Part shown: positions 41,269 through 54,206 of the stretch, one piece after another
Layout of the letters: each line of letters opens with the position of its first letter
Position numbering within the stretch: the stretch's first letter is position 1
DNA from: Didymella arachidicola
Taxonomy: Eukaryota > Ascomycota > Dothideomycetes > Pleosporales > Didymellaceae
Assembly: GCA_016630955.3 (NCBI GenBank)
Contig: CM049993.1
Location: 1,884,076-1,948,075, forward strand
Length of the DNA stretch: 64,000 nt
Direction of reading: 5' to 3'
Notes under the pieces: generated by a model
What the model was told of the DNA's origin: nothing
The model's database searches: none
The model's input: only the letters and a program-made list of their open reading frames with translations
Made by a program: the position numbers and the translations under genes

Positions 41269-42556
41269 TCAATAGCAAAAACTGTGTGGAGTTCCGATGC
41301 AACAAGCGAAACAACACCCTATCGTGATCCTCCCAGTGGCTGCCATCTGCTGCTCGACCCAGAACGGGATATCGCGTACAAAGCGCCGAGCCACGCCTAG
41401 CTTTATGCCTCGTGAGATGAAGAAGTCAGGGTCTTGGTCATCGTAGAGCTGTTGCAGGTCGAGCCCGTACTCCAGAGCCATGTCACACATGTTGCGGATG
41501 TCGTTCTTCTGGTCTTCCCTCATTACTCACGACTGCTGCCAGTTGCTGTACTCCTCTACCGCGGCGTCCAAGAAACCAGGCACATCAAGACGAGGCTTGG
41601 CCTGCACTTCGGCTGTCGTTGGTGTCGAGTGTGAGGGCCCAGGAAGCACGTTTGTGATGTGGATGGGAGCTTGGCCTGCCGAGGCATTGTGACCGGTCTT
41701 TCGGTGTCTCTCTAACTGCTGTTATTCTTCTGCATAGAGTTGCTGACGAGACGTCCTCTGGCACGTCATCATGCGACTGCAACTGACCCCCCTGCTGCAC
41801 ATGCCTTGTCAAGGCCTTCAGCTGGTGCGTCCTGAGCTTGTAATGCTTCTTCCCGAACGGATCCCGCCAGCAGTGAGGTCCCAGATTGCAAGGCGGGCCT
41901 GGGCATCGCATCAGGTTGTATACGTCCTGCCAAATGGACGGCTGACTAAATGTCCCTTCCTCGGCATCGACCTGCGAGTCTCTTTCAGCGAGCATCTGCA
42001 GCGTGGCAGACGGATATCCTCGCCTCCCCCCTCTCTTCGATACCACCGGCGCTGGCTGTCCCAACTCTACGTAGTTGAACGTCACGTCCACTCTCAGCTT
42101 CTTACCTGCGCGAAACGACTCACTCCACTGCGAGAGCTGCCTCTCCACTAAGAACCAGTCAACGTCCATCTCATCGAAGCGCTTGGTCAAGTCACGCTTG
42201 GAGCGCTCGGTCACTGACACGACAACGTTAGTGTCTTCGCAGGCCACACGCTTGCTTGGCGGCAGCTTCTTCTGCAGCAGCCTCTCGAGTTTGTCGCGTA
42301 GAAATAGAGACCAGTAAAATCTGGGCGCCAGCACGAGGTCCGGCTCTGTGTCCCTGGAGAGGACCTTGTTGTTCAGCGTGACCTTCCACTCGATTGAGTA
42401 GTGGAGGCAGGTCGGTGGCTCCTCATCGTAAGTTTCGTTCTCATTCCACTCATCCAACTCTAGCAGCTCAAGCTTCCCTGAATGCGGCCTTACATACTCA
42501 GCATCCAAGCTACGGTTGTCCCTGCGTCGATCGTCCACGATCGGCTCCTGGTCCAC
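41269..42556 (-). pseudogene. Conserved fungal protein of unknown function, broken frame
   Basis: ATG 42556 (MDQEPIVDDRRRDN) opens a frame with an acidic N-terminus and a conserved core: YSIEWKVTLNNK, RFYWSLFLRDKLERLL, and CNLGPHCWRDPFGKKHYKLRTHQLK, a Cys/His segment typical of a family repeatedly seen in Pezizomycotina. After HDDVPEDV the homologous reading continues one frame over (QQLYAEE*QQLERHRK, then APIHITNVLPG, VPGFLDAAVEEYSNWQQS). There is thus one extra base near 41750, a TAA soon after, and a TGA after NWQQS before the C-terminal SAM-like segment (NMCDMALEYGLDLQQLYDDQDPDFF) ending at 41269. Three lesions make a pseudogene likely. I know no function for the family. Confidence 0.6.
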
Positions 42557-43338
42557 TGCGGTCGGGCACGGTGAGTGGAGAGCGAACGGCTCGCGCCGAG
42601 AGACTACAGCTGGGTACCAGGGATCTGGGATGCGATAGCCGCGCCTGAAAAGGGGGATCGGTCAAGTGGGGACGAAGCCGGGTCAATCGACGGACGCGGG
42701 CTTGCGGTGGCGGCCTGAGTGGGCAGGTCCGGCGAACGGCCGTAGGGCTGCTGAGACCCTGAAGCGGCTAAATGAGACCCACGCCTGGATCTGGCAGCGC
42801 GTCGGACAGGCATCGTCGGAGGGCTGTCGCACTGCACGAGGCCGACCACTGGCACGCACTGCCGTGACGTGTCGTGAGTTCCTCAACAGGAAGGCAGCTG
42901 GCCGGGTAAGCGCCGTGCGAGTGCGTGCAAGCTGAAAGGCCGACGGCCAATGACAGCCAGCAAGGCCCTCGTCACCTCTGCTGCCAGCATGCTACCGCTG
43001 CCATGTGTCTGAGCTTTGCGACTTGTCTCATGCCCACTGCGCTGGACACGGCGTACACCACGTCGCCTACTTCAGTTCCTCACTGAGTCTAGCATGATGC
43101 GACGATGGAATCTCCAGTGCCGACCCTCTTTGATGACAAAGTGTCAGGCAGCCGGCGTCGTTTAGAAAGAGCCGTTGCAGTGGGGCAGTGCAGCTGAGAG
43201 TGCAGCCAGCCTGCAGGGCACCCCGTGACTGCAGGCGCGCAGCCTTAGGCAAGCACAGAGCGTCCCTCTTATGAACACTCTTACAAGTCAAACACTGTAC
43301 CTAGTCACATTTGTTGCTTCCGCGACTTTTCACACACG
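42557..43338. other. Intergenic, GC-rich
   Basis: About 780 bp with several overlapping short frames on both strands that look like by-products of high GC. No supportable gene. Confidence 0.4.
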
Positions 43339-46300
43339 ATGCGAAGGCGAGACCGTATACGCGAGTTTTTAGCGCCAAGCGCTACTCGTGCCCGTTCGGT
43401 CTTACCCGGTTCAGGATCTCCCTTACCGCCCCCGTCACCTTCGTCACCCGTGCAACGCACTCCACGCCCTCGACCATCATCCGCTACGAGCTCGATTGCA
43501 TTCCGCGCAGCCTCACCGGTGCAGACAGCGACCCATAACCCAGCGCTAGAGAAGGCAGTCGAATTGCAGCTGCAGAAGCTCCCCGAAGCTGGACGCGCAG
43601 CATTCGAGCAGGAGATAAAGGCGCTCGATGAGCAGGCTCTGTTATCCAGACTACGGGCTTACGATGCAGGACACAAGGATGAGTCGTTCTTTAGGCCTCA
43701 CGCCGAGCGCCTCACAAAGACTCTCAACTTACTCAACAGGCTAATGGGTGGTGTCAGCACAGGCATACAGGCGGATCCTGCCATATCAGCCATAGTGGTG
43801 GGCGCAGTGCGTGTCGCTATCGATCTCGGCTTGCATTTCGCGAGGTTCTTCCCTAGGTTGACCGACATGGTGTGCGAGTTGGAAGATTATCTTGGTCCGC
43901 TGGCTGAACATTCGCGGGCGGCTGACTTTGAGCTTGTAGAAAGCGCTGTCATCAACGTATACACAGACATACTGGACTTCAGTTGGAAATCACGCTGTGT
44001 CTTTGTCGATATGCACGGAAGACGGCGGCGTTGGACCTCGTTCAGGGCGTTTATGCGCCAGCACTGGGACACCTTCGAGGCTGAGTTTGTGTCCATCAAG
44101 GAAGCGATGCGACACCATCTCGATGTTCTCCAGCACAGTGTACAGGCGACACATTTCAGTGCTTTCAGGAATGCTGAGAGGAGTAGGTCTATCATTCGAA
44201 CTAGTATATGCGCCTGTGTCTGATATCACTCAACCTAGGGAAAGAAAGATCGGAGTTCCTCACTTGGGTGTCAGACTTCGACTTCGAGGAAGTACATCAG
44301 GGCATATATGCCAAAAAACACAAAGGCACGGCCGACTGGTTGATTCAGGAATCCAAGTTCCAGCAGTGGATGCAGAATCCGCATTCATGTCTGCTGTGGT
44401 GCAATGGAAAGCGTGAGTAGCAACCTGTTCTCCATTCATATAGTTGCGCTGACCCTCTGCAGCTGGCATCGGCAAGTCTGTACTGAGGTAAGTCTGCCAC
44501 AACGCAGGCGGCCCATGGTACCCGAGTTAATAACATATACAGTGCTAATGTTCTTGAGCATATCACGGCCGAGTCCGGGCTACGAAAGAGCACTGCTATT
44601 TGCTTTGCTTACTATGACTATCGTGATACACGACTAGCGGACGTGAGTCAAATCATAGCCACTCTTATCAAGCAGCTCTGCCAGAAACAGGGTCACATAC
44701 CGGACAATTTGCTGCAGATCAAGCGCGACGGCCGCTCTCGATCCTTGGTAGGCTCTCTGGAATGTTTCCTTTCACTTGCGGAGGGCTTTTCGGAGGTCGT
44801 CATTGTCTTTGATGCTTTGGATGAGTGTCCGAAGCAAAATCGCCAGGCTATCCTCGGCTTCATTGCTGAGCTAGTAACACGATCTACGTCGTGCCGGATG
44901 AAGGTGTTTGCCACAAGTCGAAGGGAGACGGACATTGCCGAAGCCTTCTCGAGGAACCACGTGCCTACAGTTCAAATCTTGGCTGAAGACGTCGCGGCTG
45001 ATATCAAACTGTTCGTACGCAGCAAAGTTGACGAGCTCCGGGCAGGAAAAGATGGAAAGGTACTCTACGTCACCAGTGATGAGCTGACGGAAACGATTGT
45101 CGAGACACTAGCTCGTAAGGCAGAGGGGATGTAGGTTGACGGTCTGCAAATAGTCTCGAAGTATGTCCGTGCTGACCGCAAGGCAGGTTTCTTTGGGTGA
45201 ATCTCCAGCTGGACAATCTTTGTCGAGCTAGCGAAGTCCGGAGGGATCGAGAGGTGGAATCTGCATTGGAGTCTTTACCAGACGACTTGCCTCAAACCTA
45301 TGTTCGTATCCTCGATCGGATCGAACAGCAACATGCGTCAATGCGCGATTTGGCATTAAAGTGTCTCGCCTGGACATTCTATGCTCGAAGACCTCTCAGC
45401 AATCGGGAATTACAGCATGCGCTTGTAATCATCTCGGATTGTGCCACGCAGGATCTACAGGTCGACTCCCTAGAAGTCATCGTACAGGCTTGTGGTAACT
45501 TACTAGAGGAAGCTCATGGCACGATTCGGCCTATCCACTATACAGTGCAGGAGTTCTTTGCATCCGCGGGTCAGGGAATGCCGCAACACTCTCTGCGAAC
45601 ACAACTTCTTGACTCCAGCTCTATACATGGGCGACTGGGTTCAGTTTGCCTCGCCTACATGCATCGCACCGCATTCGATGCTCCGACCCCGGGCGACGTC
45701 GATCTGTATTGGCGCCTCAAAAAGAATGATTTCGCTGGCTATGCATACCAAAACTTCGATTACCACGTTACAAACTGTGATGGAACCTCCCCTATCTGTA
45801 TGGACCAACTGGAGAAGCTTCTTCAACATGAGAGTACTTATCTTGCAGCGGTTCTGCAGATAAAGATCTTGAAAGATGATCACGATTACGATGCTATCGT
45901 GCAGCGCTTTAACCGGATGAATTTTGTAGTGACACCCAGTACTATTGTATACAGCACGAGTCTGTACAACATCCCCACCATACAGCAGCGATGGGTCGAT
46001 CATACGCCACCCGTGTATGCTTTACATCTCGCAGCCTCCGCAGGACTGAACATTGCAGTCGTCCGACTTTTGGAGGCAGGGTGCGATGTCAACCAGAAAG
46101 ACAGCAACGAAAATGCTCCACTGTACTATGCATGCATCAACGACGACCTGGACATCCTCAAATTTTTGATATCCAAAGGCGCCGATGTCAACGCGCAGGG
46201 CGGATACTACGGCAACGCACTGCAGGCAGCTTCGGCTGGAGGCCACAAGGAGGTGGTCAAGATGCTGCTTGACAACAAGGCTGAGGTCAACGCGCAGGGC

Positions 46301-47509
46301 GGATACTACGGCAACGCACTGCAGGCAGCTTCGGCTGGAGGCCACAAGGAGGTGGTCAAGATGCTGCTTGACAACAAGGCTGAGGTCAACGCGCAGGGCG
46401 GAGAGTATAGCAACGCACTTTACGCAGCTTCAGCTAGAGGCCACAAGGAGGTGGTCAAGATGCTGCTTGACAACAAGGCTGAGGTCAACGCGCAGGGCGG
46501 AGACTATGGCAACGCACTGCAGGCAGCTTCGGCTAAAGGCCACGAGGAGGTGGTTAAGATGCTGCTTGACAACAAGGCTGAGGTCAACGCGCAGGGCGGA
46601 GAGTATAGCAACGCACTTTACGCAGCTTCAGCTAGAGGCCACAAGGAGGTGGTCAAGATGCTGCTTGACAACAAGGCTGAGGTCAACGCGCAGGGCGGAG
46701 ACTATGGCAACGCACTGCAGGCAGCTTCGGCTAAAGGCCACGAGGAGGTGGTTAAGATGCTGCTTGACAACAAGGCTGAGGTCAACGCGCAGGGCGGATA
46801 CTACGGCAACGCACTGCAGGCAGCTTCGGCTGAAGGCCACAAGGAGGTGGTCAAGATGCTGCTTGACAACAAGGCTGAGGTCAACGCGCAGGGCGGATAC
46901 TACGGCAACGCACTGCAGGCAGCTTCGGCTGGAGGCCACAAGGAGGTGGTCAAGATGCTGCTTGACAACAAGGCTGAGGTCAACGCGCAGGGCGGACGCT
47001 ACCTCAATTCCACATACGCTGCTGCGTATGGAGGGCATACGGAGACTCTTAATCTTCTAATAAGAAGCGGCAGCACTCACTTCCAAGACTGCTATGGACG
47101 GACGCTGCTGTGGTGGGCTGCCGCCGGCGGCAAGACAGGCACTGTCGAAACGCTCATTCATCAGCATAACATTGACCCCGAAAGAGCTGACAATTTCGGA
47201 CGAAAGCCGCTTTGGATAGCTGTGAAGAAAGGTCATGGCGCAGTGTCGAGGCTTCTCCAAACATGTGGAGAATATCCTGTCGAGTCAACGTCGCTGGAGC
47301 GAGACAATGATCAACCGTATCTAGAATGCGACGTTTGTACCTCGCAAATATTAAGCGCCGTCTTTCATTGTCATTGCAATCTCTGCGACAGAGGAGACTG
47401 GGACGTATGCGAAGATTGTAGGAAGTACGGAGCCACTTGTGTGGGAAAGTCCCACGTATTGGTGAAACGGACGATGGTTGACGGAGTCTGGTCAGAGGTG
47501 ACAAGCTGA
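43339..47509 (+). CDS. NLR-type STAND protein: N-terminal domain, NACHT, ankyrin repeats, ZZ zinc finger
   Basis: Five exons: 43339-44182, 44239-44412, 44463-44487, 44543-45130 and 45187-47509. All junctions keep the phase (CNGK/PGIGKSVLR, EGM/FLWVN). A Pro/Ser-rich start is followed by an all-alpha domain (GIQADPAISAIVVGAVRVAIDL) like the N-terminal domain of many fungal STAND proteins. The NACHT follows with Walker A PGIGKS and Walker B VVIVFDALDEC, and the FLWVNLQLDNLC segment after it. Then come a winged-helix/linker region and ankyrin repeats, eight of them nearly identical at DNA level. A ZZ-type finger ends the protein (CDVCTSQ...CHCNLC..WDVCEDC). Such proteins act in non-self recognition and cell-death signalling in fungi. 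The ligand and effector here are unknown. A 25-nt micro-exon carries Walker A. Confidence 0.85.
46181..46972 (+). repeat. Eight 99-bp ankyrin-coding repeats
   Basis: Exact 99-bp period, each unit coding A-[ED]-VNAQGG..NAL.AAS..GH.EVVKMLLDNK. Units 3 and 5, and 4 and 6, encode identical peptides, so a 198-bp block was duplicated. Variation is confined to a few codons (YYG/EYS/DYG, GG/RG/KG/EG). Confidence 0.95.
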
Positions 47510-48072
47510 ACCTGGCTTGTCACCATTCGTGGAAAGGGTTGTAACGTCCAGTCAGTTATAATCACGCATTCAACTCATCTTGCTGGCCAGCCAAACCTGC
47601 GGATTGACATTGCGTCCTTGTGAGCAGAAAGATCATGAGGGACAAAGCTGAGCCAGAGGGAGCAACATCAAGCAATGGAAGAGCCCGTGTAGCAGTTTCG
47701 TGGCAATCCACACAGCCTACATGGCAGGGAACCAACAGGTTGGGGTACCCGCACGGATCTCTTCTGCCCTGTTTCGTACTAGTCCCGGATGGACTCCATG
47801 ACTACCCCTGCACTTACCCCTTTTAGCTATCTTGGCTCCGCAACCTCTGCTGCTGAGTTGGACCTCCGATTTCATGCAACTGCTACAACTGCGGGGCGTG
47901 GTGCTAAGTCTAGTCTATGTCTCGTACGTGGAGAATTTACACAGGAAATCCTGTCAATCCCAGCTACTGCACGTTGCAGTCTAGCCTTCCAGATCCCCCT
48001 TCTACTATCGCTAAGGCAGGTGTCCAGGCAATTATACCAATACAGTCAAGTTTACTGACTGCTTGCTTCTAG
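47510..48072. other. Intergenic, possible 5' exon of the next gene
   Basis: No gene could be supported. A short first exon for the next gene may be hidden here. Confidence 0.3.
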
Positions 48073-50985
48073 TTAGAAGCGAGAGAAACGCTGAACATCA
48101 TCTCCTACCTGCCACTATATGGCTACCTGTTTTGCACGGTTTGCAGGAGCGCCATTTCCCGCAAGGTACTCCTCAATCATCTCCAGCGACATCACGGCAT
48201 CAGCAGCGGCCTATCCACAACTATACTTCGCCAATACGAACATCTCTCCGTAGCGCAGGAAGACTTGGACATCGTTCCACTTCCCAATGACAGCCGTGTC
48301 TTGCCGTTCCTAGCGGCTCCTGTCCAGGGTTTCAGCTGCCCGCATTGCATCTGGCTTACGGTGAACTGGGGCGAACTTCGAAAGCATCTAAGTAAAACTC
48401 ATAGTATAAGGAACATACTAGTTGACAGGAGGGACGTTTCATGCTTCCTGCAACAATGGGTCGCGCACAGAAAGACTGGACAATACTGGCGCGTGGACCG
48501 CACCAGGACGGACAGCGTTGAGTCTGTGGAAACAGATTGCGAGGAAGAGCCAGCAGATGAAGAAAGATTGATGCAGCTGGAAGAAGCTTGTCGCGACCCA
48601 GAAATAGCGGAGCTTCTCCGTATAGAAGATGAAGAGGAACGCCGGCTTGCCAATGAAGCAAACGAGAACGCATGTCTCCCAGACAAGTTAGAGCACGACG
48701 AGAACACGCACTGGCTTTGTAAGTGCGGGTGGCCACGCTGGTTCGCACGCAAGCCGCTTCATGTAATTGTCGCTACATCGCAGCTTCCCTCGAAAAAGCA
48801 TGAAGCTCTCTACCTAGGACCATGGAACGGCTCTCAATAGAGCAGCTGCTCAGCTACAGAGACGAAGCTCTTGGTGCTCGTTGAGCTTGTGAGTCGCGTG
48901 CTAGACAGGTGCGAGGAGACCCTGTCATCTACACCGCGGGTTCTTCGCTGTTGGCTACGCAGCTGGGGCCCACATTATTGCCCTATCCCATTTGAGCAAC
49001 CAAAGCGACAGGCTACGCAGAAAAAGTACCGCTCCTACTGTTACCGCTTCCTTTGCTATGTTTTCCGAGCGAGGCAGATTTGCTTTGCGCAGGGTGACGA
49101 CGCGAAGGACATCTACGGCCTGACACTTACCGCATCCCAGGCAGAAATGGCGGATACTATCTGGGCGGCGCTGGACAATCTGTCGCCGAGTGAGGCAGAG
49201 AGAGCCCTGTCAAGTCCTTCGTCGCCACTGCCTCCTCCATCCTCTTCCATCCTCGAAACTATCTTCCAGCTGCTTGTTCTCTTCTGGTCAGACACTTCGA
49301 TAGACGGGGATGCAGGTGCCAAAGCACTCATTCATTTCTCCGGTGTGCTTGGGATCCACCCGTATAAGCTGACTCTCCGCACCGCGTATGATTACACACC
49401 ATATCTTTCCGCCTTAATCTGGGTAGGAAGATTAGTGATCCTCGAGTATGCGCTGCCGTCGCGAGCTTACAGTTCGTGGGACCCTCTTCTCCAGGCACGC
49501 ACTACGCATCCAGATCAAGGGTCGAGGCTTCTTAGAGAGATTCGGCCAAGGTATCTCCAACGTGGTACCTTCGCGCCCCTCGGATATTTCATTGAGCGCC
49601 TCCAACATGGCAGAGCTGTAGCAAAGCGGGAAGGTGGCAAAACAAACATCTCCTGGTCACCTGATGGCCAGATGCTCGAGGTGAACGGATCTCAGATCAC
49701 TCTGACACAGCTGCGCTCTACAGTGCACTCTCTTCTGGATGCGATCAATCGGGAAGCTCGCGATCTAATGTTTCAGTGGTGGCCTGATGTCAATTTGCGT
49801 GGGATCAAGGACAAGCTAACAAGCTATCGAGCGGGCTATTCATTTCTAGCGGAGCCTGAGAACAATCTGCAAATGAGCTTCAAGCATCTTTACCGCCGAG
49901 CGTTCTTTCTTCAAGAAGGGAGGCTAGCACTGCAGGGCGCTGGACGCCAGCAAGCGGTGGCGTATCTCCAGAGACGTGGCGAGTTTATTCGACTGATCTT
50001 TGCAGGTATCCACATGACGAGCGGCATGCCCGCTAGAGGGGAAGAGCTCCGCATTATACGCTGGGCAAATACCGTCGCTGTACAACGCAACATTATAATA
50101 CACAAGGGACACATCATGCTGGTTTTCACTTACAACAAAGTGTCCACAACAGCAAACCACTCGTTCTACATTATTCGGGTGCCTTGTCCTATAGTAGAGC
50201 GAGCTCTGTTCCTATATCTTGCCTATATACGGCCTTTTACCGACTTCCTCCTCCGACAACTGAAACTCATTGATGCGCGAACAAAGACGAATCTGCATCT
50301 CTTCACCCGAAGCAATCATCCCACTGGTTGCTTCAGCGCAGTAGACTGCTCGAAGAGCCTAGAGCTGGCTACGCCAGACTGCCCCATTCGACTTCAGCTG
50401 TGTATCTATCGCCACATCGCGGTCGCCATTAGCAAGAAGCATATCCCAACACTGCTGGAGCCGTTCGACCCCAACATTCCAAAGGACCAGAACGGCTTTC
50501 TTCATCTATTAGCCTTCCAGACAGGTCACACTCCATCGATTCATGCAAGCGCTTACGCTCTCGAGAGAGGCTATCCGGCGAGATTGCAGCCAGAGCTCAT
50601 CGACCGCTATTTTGAGAACAGCCTGATTTGGCATCGGTTCCTGGAGATCGAGGACAGACCTATAGACAGAGAAGCAAATCCGGGCCCGTTAGACCCACAG
50701 ATACAGAAATTGATGATGTCAACGATGAAGCCGGCACATCAAGCGGTAGACGTGGGTATGTCAGAAGAGGTATTTTTCGCACTGCATAGCGGAGACGGAA
50801 AGAAAGCAGAGGCAAAAGGGCCTGATAGGAGATTATTGACACGAAGCAAGCGTAGACTGAGCAGCGACCTTTGTAACGTCCTTCAGAACCAAAGCGTATC
50901 ACATTCAGCTAGACTAAAGAGCGGGAGAGTCAGCATCAGCTGTACGAGCACTGGTCTTAGATACACAAAGATAAGAAAGGGTTAG
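48073..50985 (+). pseudogene. OrsD-type zinc-finger / recombinase-like protein, copy 1, one nonsense mutation
   Basis: The open frame begins at 48073 without an ATG. It encodes two N-terminal fingers (CTVCRSAISRKVLLNHLQRHH and CPHC...HLSKTH), as in the OrsD family, then an acidic stretch and a conserved LEHDENTHWLCKCGWPRWFARKPLH motif. TAG at 48838-48840 (NGSQ*SSCSATETK) interrupts it, and copy 3 has W at this place. The frame continues in phase to 50985 with PRVLRCWLRSW, SGMPARGEEL, YNK, YRHIAVAI and TGH-8-AYAL-type motifs, interpreted as a tyrosine-recombinase-like core. TGG to TAG is a RIP-type transition. About 960 codons in all. Points to the telomere like the three genes after it. Confidence 0.65.
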
Positions 50986-51047
50986 AATTATAGGAATAGA
51001 AGGAAAGAAACGTGTGCTACGCAAGCAAAGCGTTTAGTAACCTCAGA

Positions 51048-54000
51048 TAGCTACGTAGCCAGATTGCGAAAAGAAATGACCTACCCATAGCGTCTATTGC
51101 TAAGCAAAAGGTATGCAATGTCAGCAACCAATCTGCTAAGCTTGCTATCCAAACGCTACAGGAACATAGACCAATCGCTCTAGACTACGTCACGTTTGTT
51201 GCCAGCGAGAACGTCATTATCTGTACACCTTGTTACACCGCAGTACCTGTAACTAGTTTAAACACCCACTTACGGACTTGCCACTATGAACCCGCCAAAG
51301 TGCGTCGAGCTACGATAGCACGATTTGACGACGTGCCTGCTGCGAAGTCCTTCAATGATCTAGTGCCCCGACCGGATGGATCTACGCCGCTCTCTTACCT
51401 TGGCCCACCTCTGACTGGATTTTGTTGCCCGCACTGTCTAGAGGGAAAGAGTATTAATTGGGATCAGATACGACAGCATACAAAGAAACACCACAACATT
51501 AGCGCGCCTAAGTGCCTTCAAGATCAATCGCGATACAAGTGTTATCTACAGAGCTGGACGAAGTACTCGCCCAAATACTGGGTGGTGAGCCAAGACGACA
51601 GCTCTCACCAGCATCAGAGCGACGAAAGATCACTTGAGACAAGCAATAGCGAGTGCTTGACACGTGTAGAGGATGAAGAGAAAGAAGAAGAAGAACGTTT
51701 AGATGATGAGCTAAACGGCGTGGTTCTCGACGGAGAGCTAGAACACGACGAGAACACTGAGTGGCTGCGAGGCTGCGAGTGGCCAGCGTGGTTTGCTCAC
51801 AAGCCTATCCATATCATTATTGCAGCTGCAGCACTGCCTCCCATGGCAACATCAGATGATCTCAAACTAGGCCTTTGGAACGGATTCGAATGTGTAAGCC
51901 CAGCACAGACGGAGAGAACGATCTGGAAGATTGTAGAAGCCAGCAGAATCGTTTTCCAACGATGCGAAGCAACACTAAAGCAGACGCCACGGGTTTTGCG
52001 TTGCTGGCTGCGGAGCTGGACGCCTTCTTTTCTTCCTTACCCTTTTGAGCTGCCACAACGCGAAAACACCCGACGAAGATACTATAGAATCCACGAGCGA
52101 TTCTTATGCTACATTTTCCGCGTCTTAGCACTGTCGCGCAACATAAAAGAGCCTACAAACGACATCTCTGGGCTGCAGCTAACCACGGCTCAGCTGGCCA
52201 TGATGAACCATATCTGGGACCACGTCACTGCTGTCAGCCAGCAGGCAGACCTCGGGATTCTGCTCCAGTCATCTCTGGCCGCCCTGAACGAAAATCTCTT
52301 TCAACTTCTTGTCATGTTCTGGACAGACTTGTCGCACGACGGAAACATGAGCCGTAGCGCTATCATGAACTTCTCTGGTGTCTTGGGAATACATCCCACA
52401 GAGCTATGTTTCCGCAAGCCCTACGACTATACTCCTTTTATATCAGCACTGCTGTGGGTAGGTCGCCTGATTATACTCGAGTATGCCCTACCACTTGCAC
52501 CATACAACTATCTTAAGAATCCTTGGCCCGAGCGTACAGCCTACCCCGACCAAGCACAGCGACTGCGTGAGCATATCCGACCCAAGTATCTTCAGCGAGG
52601 TAGTCTTGCACCAGCTGGTTACCTTATCGAGCGACTACAGCACGGAAGAGCAATCGCGAGGCGCGAGGGTCCTAGAACAAACATCTCCTGGTCTTCAGAT
52701 GGCTTGACACTCCATATTGCGGAAACACAGATTCATATGCGACAATTTCGTGAGACAATTCACACTGTTGTAGTAGGTTTACAAAGCCGTGCACAGGAGC
52801 TCCTCTTCGGATGGTGGCCAGACGTTCAACTCGACATTCTACAAGATAATCTTGCGACCCATCGCCCTGGATTCTCGTTTCTGGCGCACCCAGCCAACAA
52901 ACTCCAGGGAGCTTTCCGCGCTGTGAGCAAATTAGCGTTCTCAGAACAAGGCGGCTTCTCGTCAGAGACAAGTAGAGGGAGAGCAAAGCAGAGGCGGTAC
53001 TTGAACGAAAGCGACAGCTTTGTTCGTCTGCTTTATGCAGCAATGCACCTAACAAGCGGCATGCCAGCACGTGGTGAGGAGCTCAGAGTCCTACGGTGGG
53101 CTGACACGATCTCCGTGCGACGAAACATCTTTATCTACAAAGGAAAAGTGATACTTGTCTTCGCATACAACAAGGCAAACACCAACACCAACAACTCGTT
53201 TTATATCGTACGCTCCCCCTGTCCTATGGTACAAAGAGTTCTTTACCTTTACCTTGTGTACATCCGCCCATTCCGCAGTCTTATTAGTCGAAAGTCAGGG
53301 GCGCAATCTACAGGCTCAACGAACCCTCACTTGTTTAGTACTCATGACAGTGCAACGGCCTGCTTTTCTTCAAGTAAAGCCCACTCGAGTCTGAAAAGGT
53401 CAACAGCCAAATGCCCTACTCCGACAACTACCAGTCTGTACAGACAAACTGCGACTAGCATTGCAAAGAAGCATCTCCCTGCACTTGTTACTGCATTCGA
53501 CCCCAATACGCCTAAGGATTACAATAGATTCCTTCAACTCCTAGCTTTCCAAACAGGTCATAGACCAGTTACACATGCCAATGCATATGCGCTAGAGCAT
53601 GGATTTCCTACCAAATTGCAGCCTGATCTGATTGATCGCTACCTGGTAAACAGCCATATGTGGCATGAATTCACGTTGACCCGAGAGGAAGACGCTCTAG
53701 ACTATAGCTTAGCAACCGTGCACAAAACCTCAAGCAGTACGACACAAGTTGGTTACTACCCGGACGCTATTTCTGAGGGAACACCAGAGTGTGCTACACC
53801 CGGAATAAGCGATACAGAGCCCCCAGACGAGGCTCTGCATACACAGACACCTGAGCAGAGGCAACAAAGAGGGAAAAAGCGACGCAGAGAGACTGAGAGT
53901 TGCAGCCCTCTTACGAGAAAAATTCTCGATATGCAAAAGCAACTGAACGATCTTGTTCAAGAGCGCGCCATGTCAAAAAAGAGGCGAGCAACAGGTCGAA

Positions 54001-54206
54001 ATACTGGTCAGAATAATGTAGAATCAGATCCTGCGTCAGAGCTGGATACAAGCGAGTGGGAGGAGGAAAGGACGCTTAGGGCAAGGACTAGGATTCCGAA
54101 GGATGGAAGCAAGAAGGACTCTAGTTCAAAAGTACAAAGTAGTCGAACCTCAAGTACTATAAAGCGGAGGAGGGGACGGGTATCTAGTAAGAGGTTACTA
54201 TCGTAA
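51048..54206 (+). CDS. OrsD-type zinc-finger / recombinase-like protein, copy 2
   Basis: An uninterrupted frame from 51048 with no in-frame ATG near its start, so a small upstream exon is expected. N-terminal fingers are CTPCYTAVPVTSLNTHLRTCH and CPHCLEGKSINWDQIRQHTKKHH. Then come the ELEHDENTEWLRGCEWPAWFAHKPIH block, PRVLRCWLRSW, the long helical core (FSGVLGIHP, YTPFISALLWVGRL, YLIERLQHGRAI), SGMPARGEEL, YNKA, YRQTATSIAKKHL and QTGHRPVTHANAYAL. A basic C-terminus with a coiled coil and an NLS-like KKRR closes it. OrsD (DUF3505) is named from the A. nidulans orsellinic-acid cluster but its function is unknown. The R, K, R, H, Y pattern suggests a recombinase-like fold; this is my inference. 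Confidence 0.7.

Noticed and set aside
39841..41330. Terminal inverted repeats for the Tc1-type transposase
   Set aside because: I compared several candidate ends on both sides and found no pair that matched convincingly with TA duplications.
42604..43310. Overlapping short frames on both strands before the NLR gene
   Set aside because: No domain, no splice logic and mutually overlapping; they are expected in GC-rich DNA.
46185..47060. Long alternative plus-strand frame and matching minus-strand frames over the ankyrin repeats
   Set aside because: They are shadows of the 99-bp repeat, whose period is a multiple of three, so all frames stay open. Only the NLR frame has domain content.
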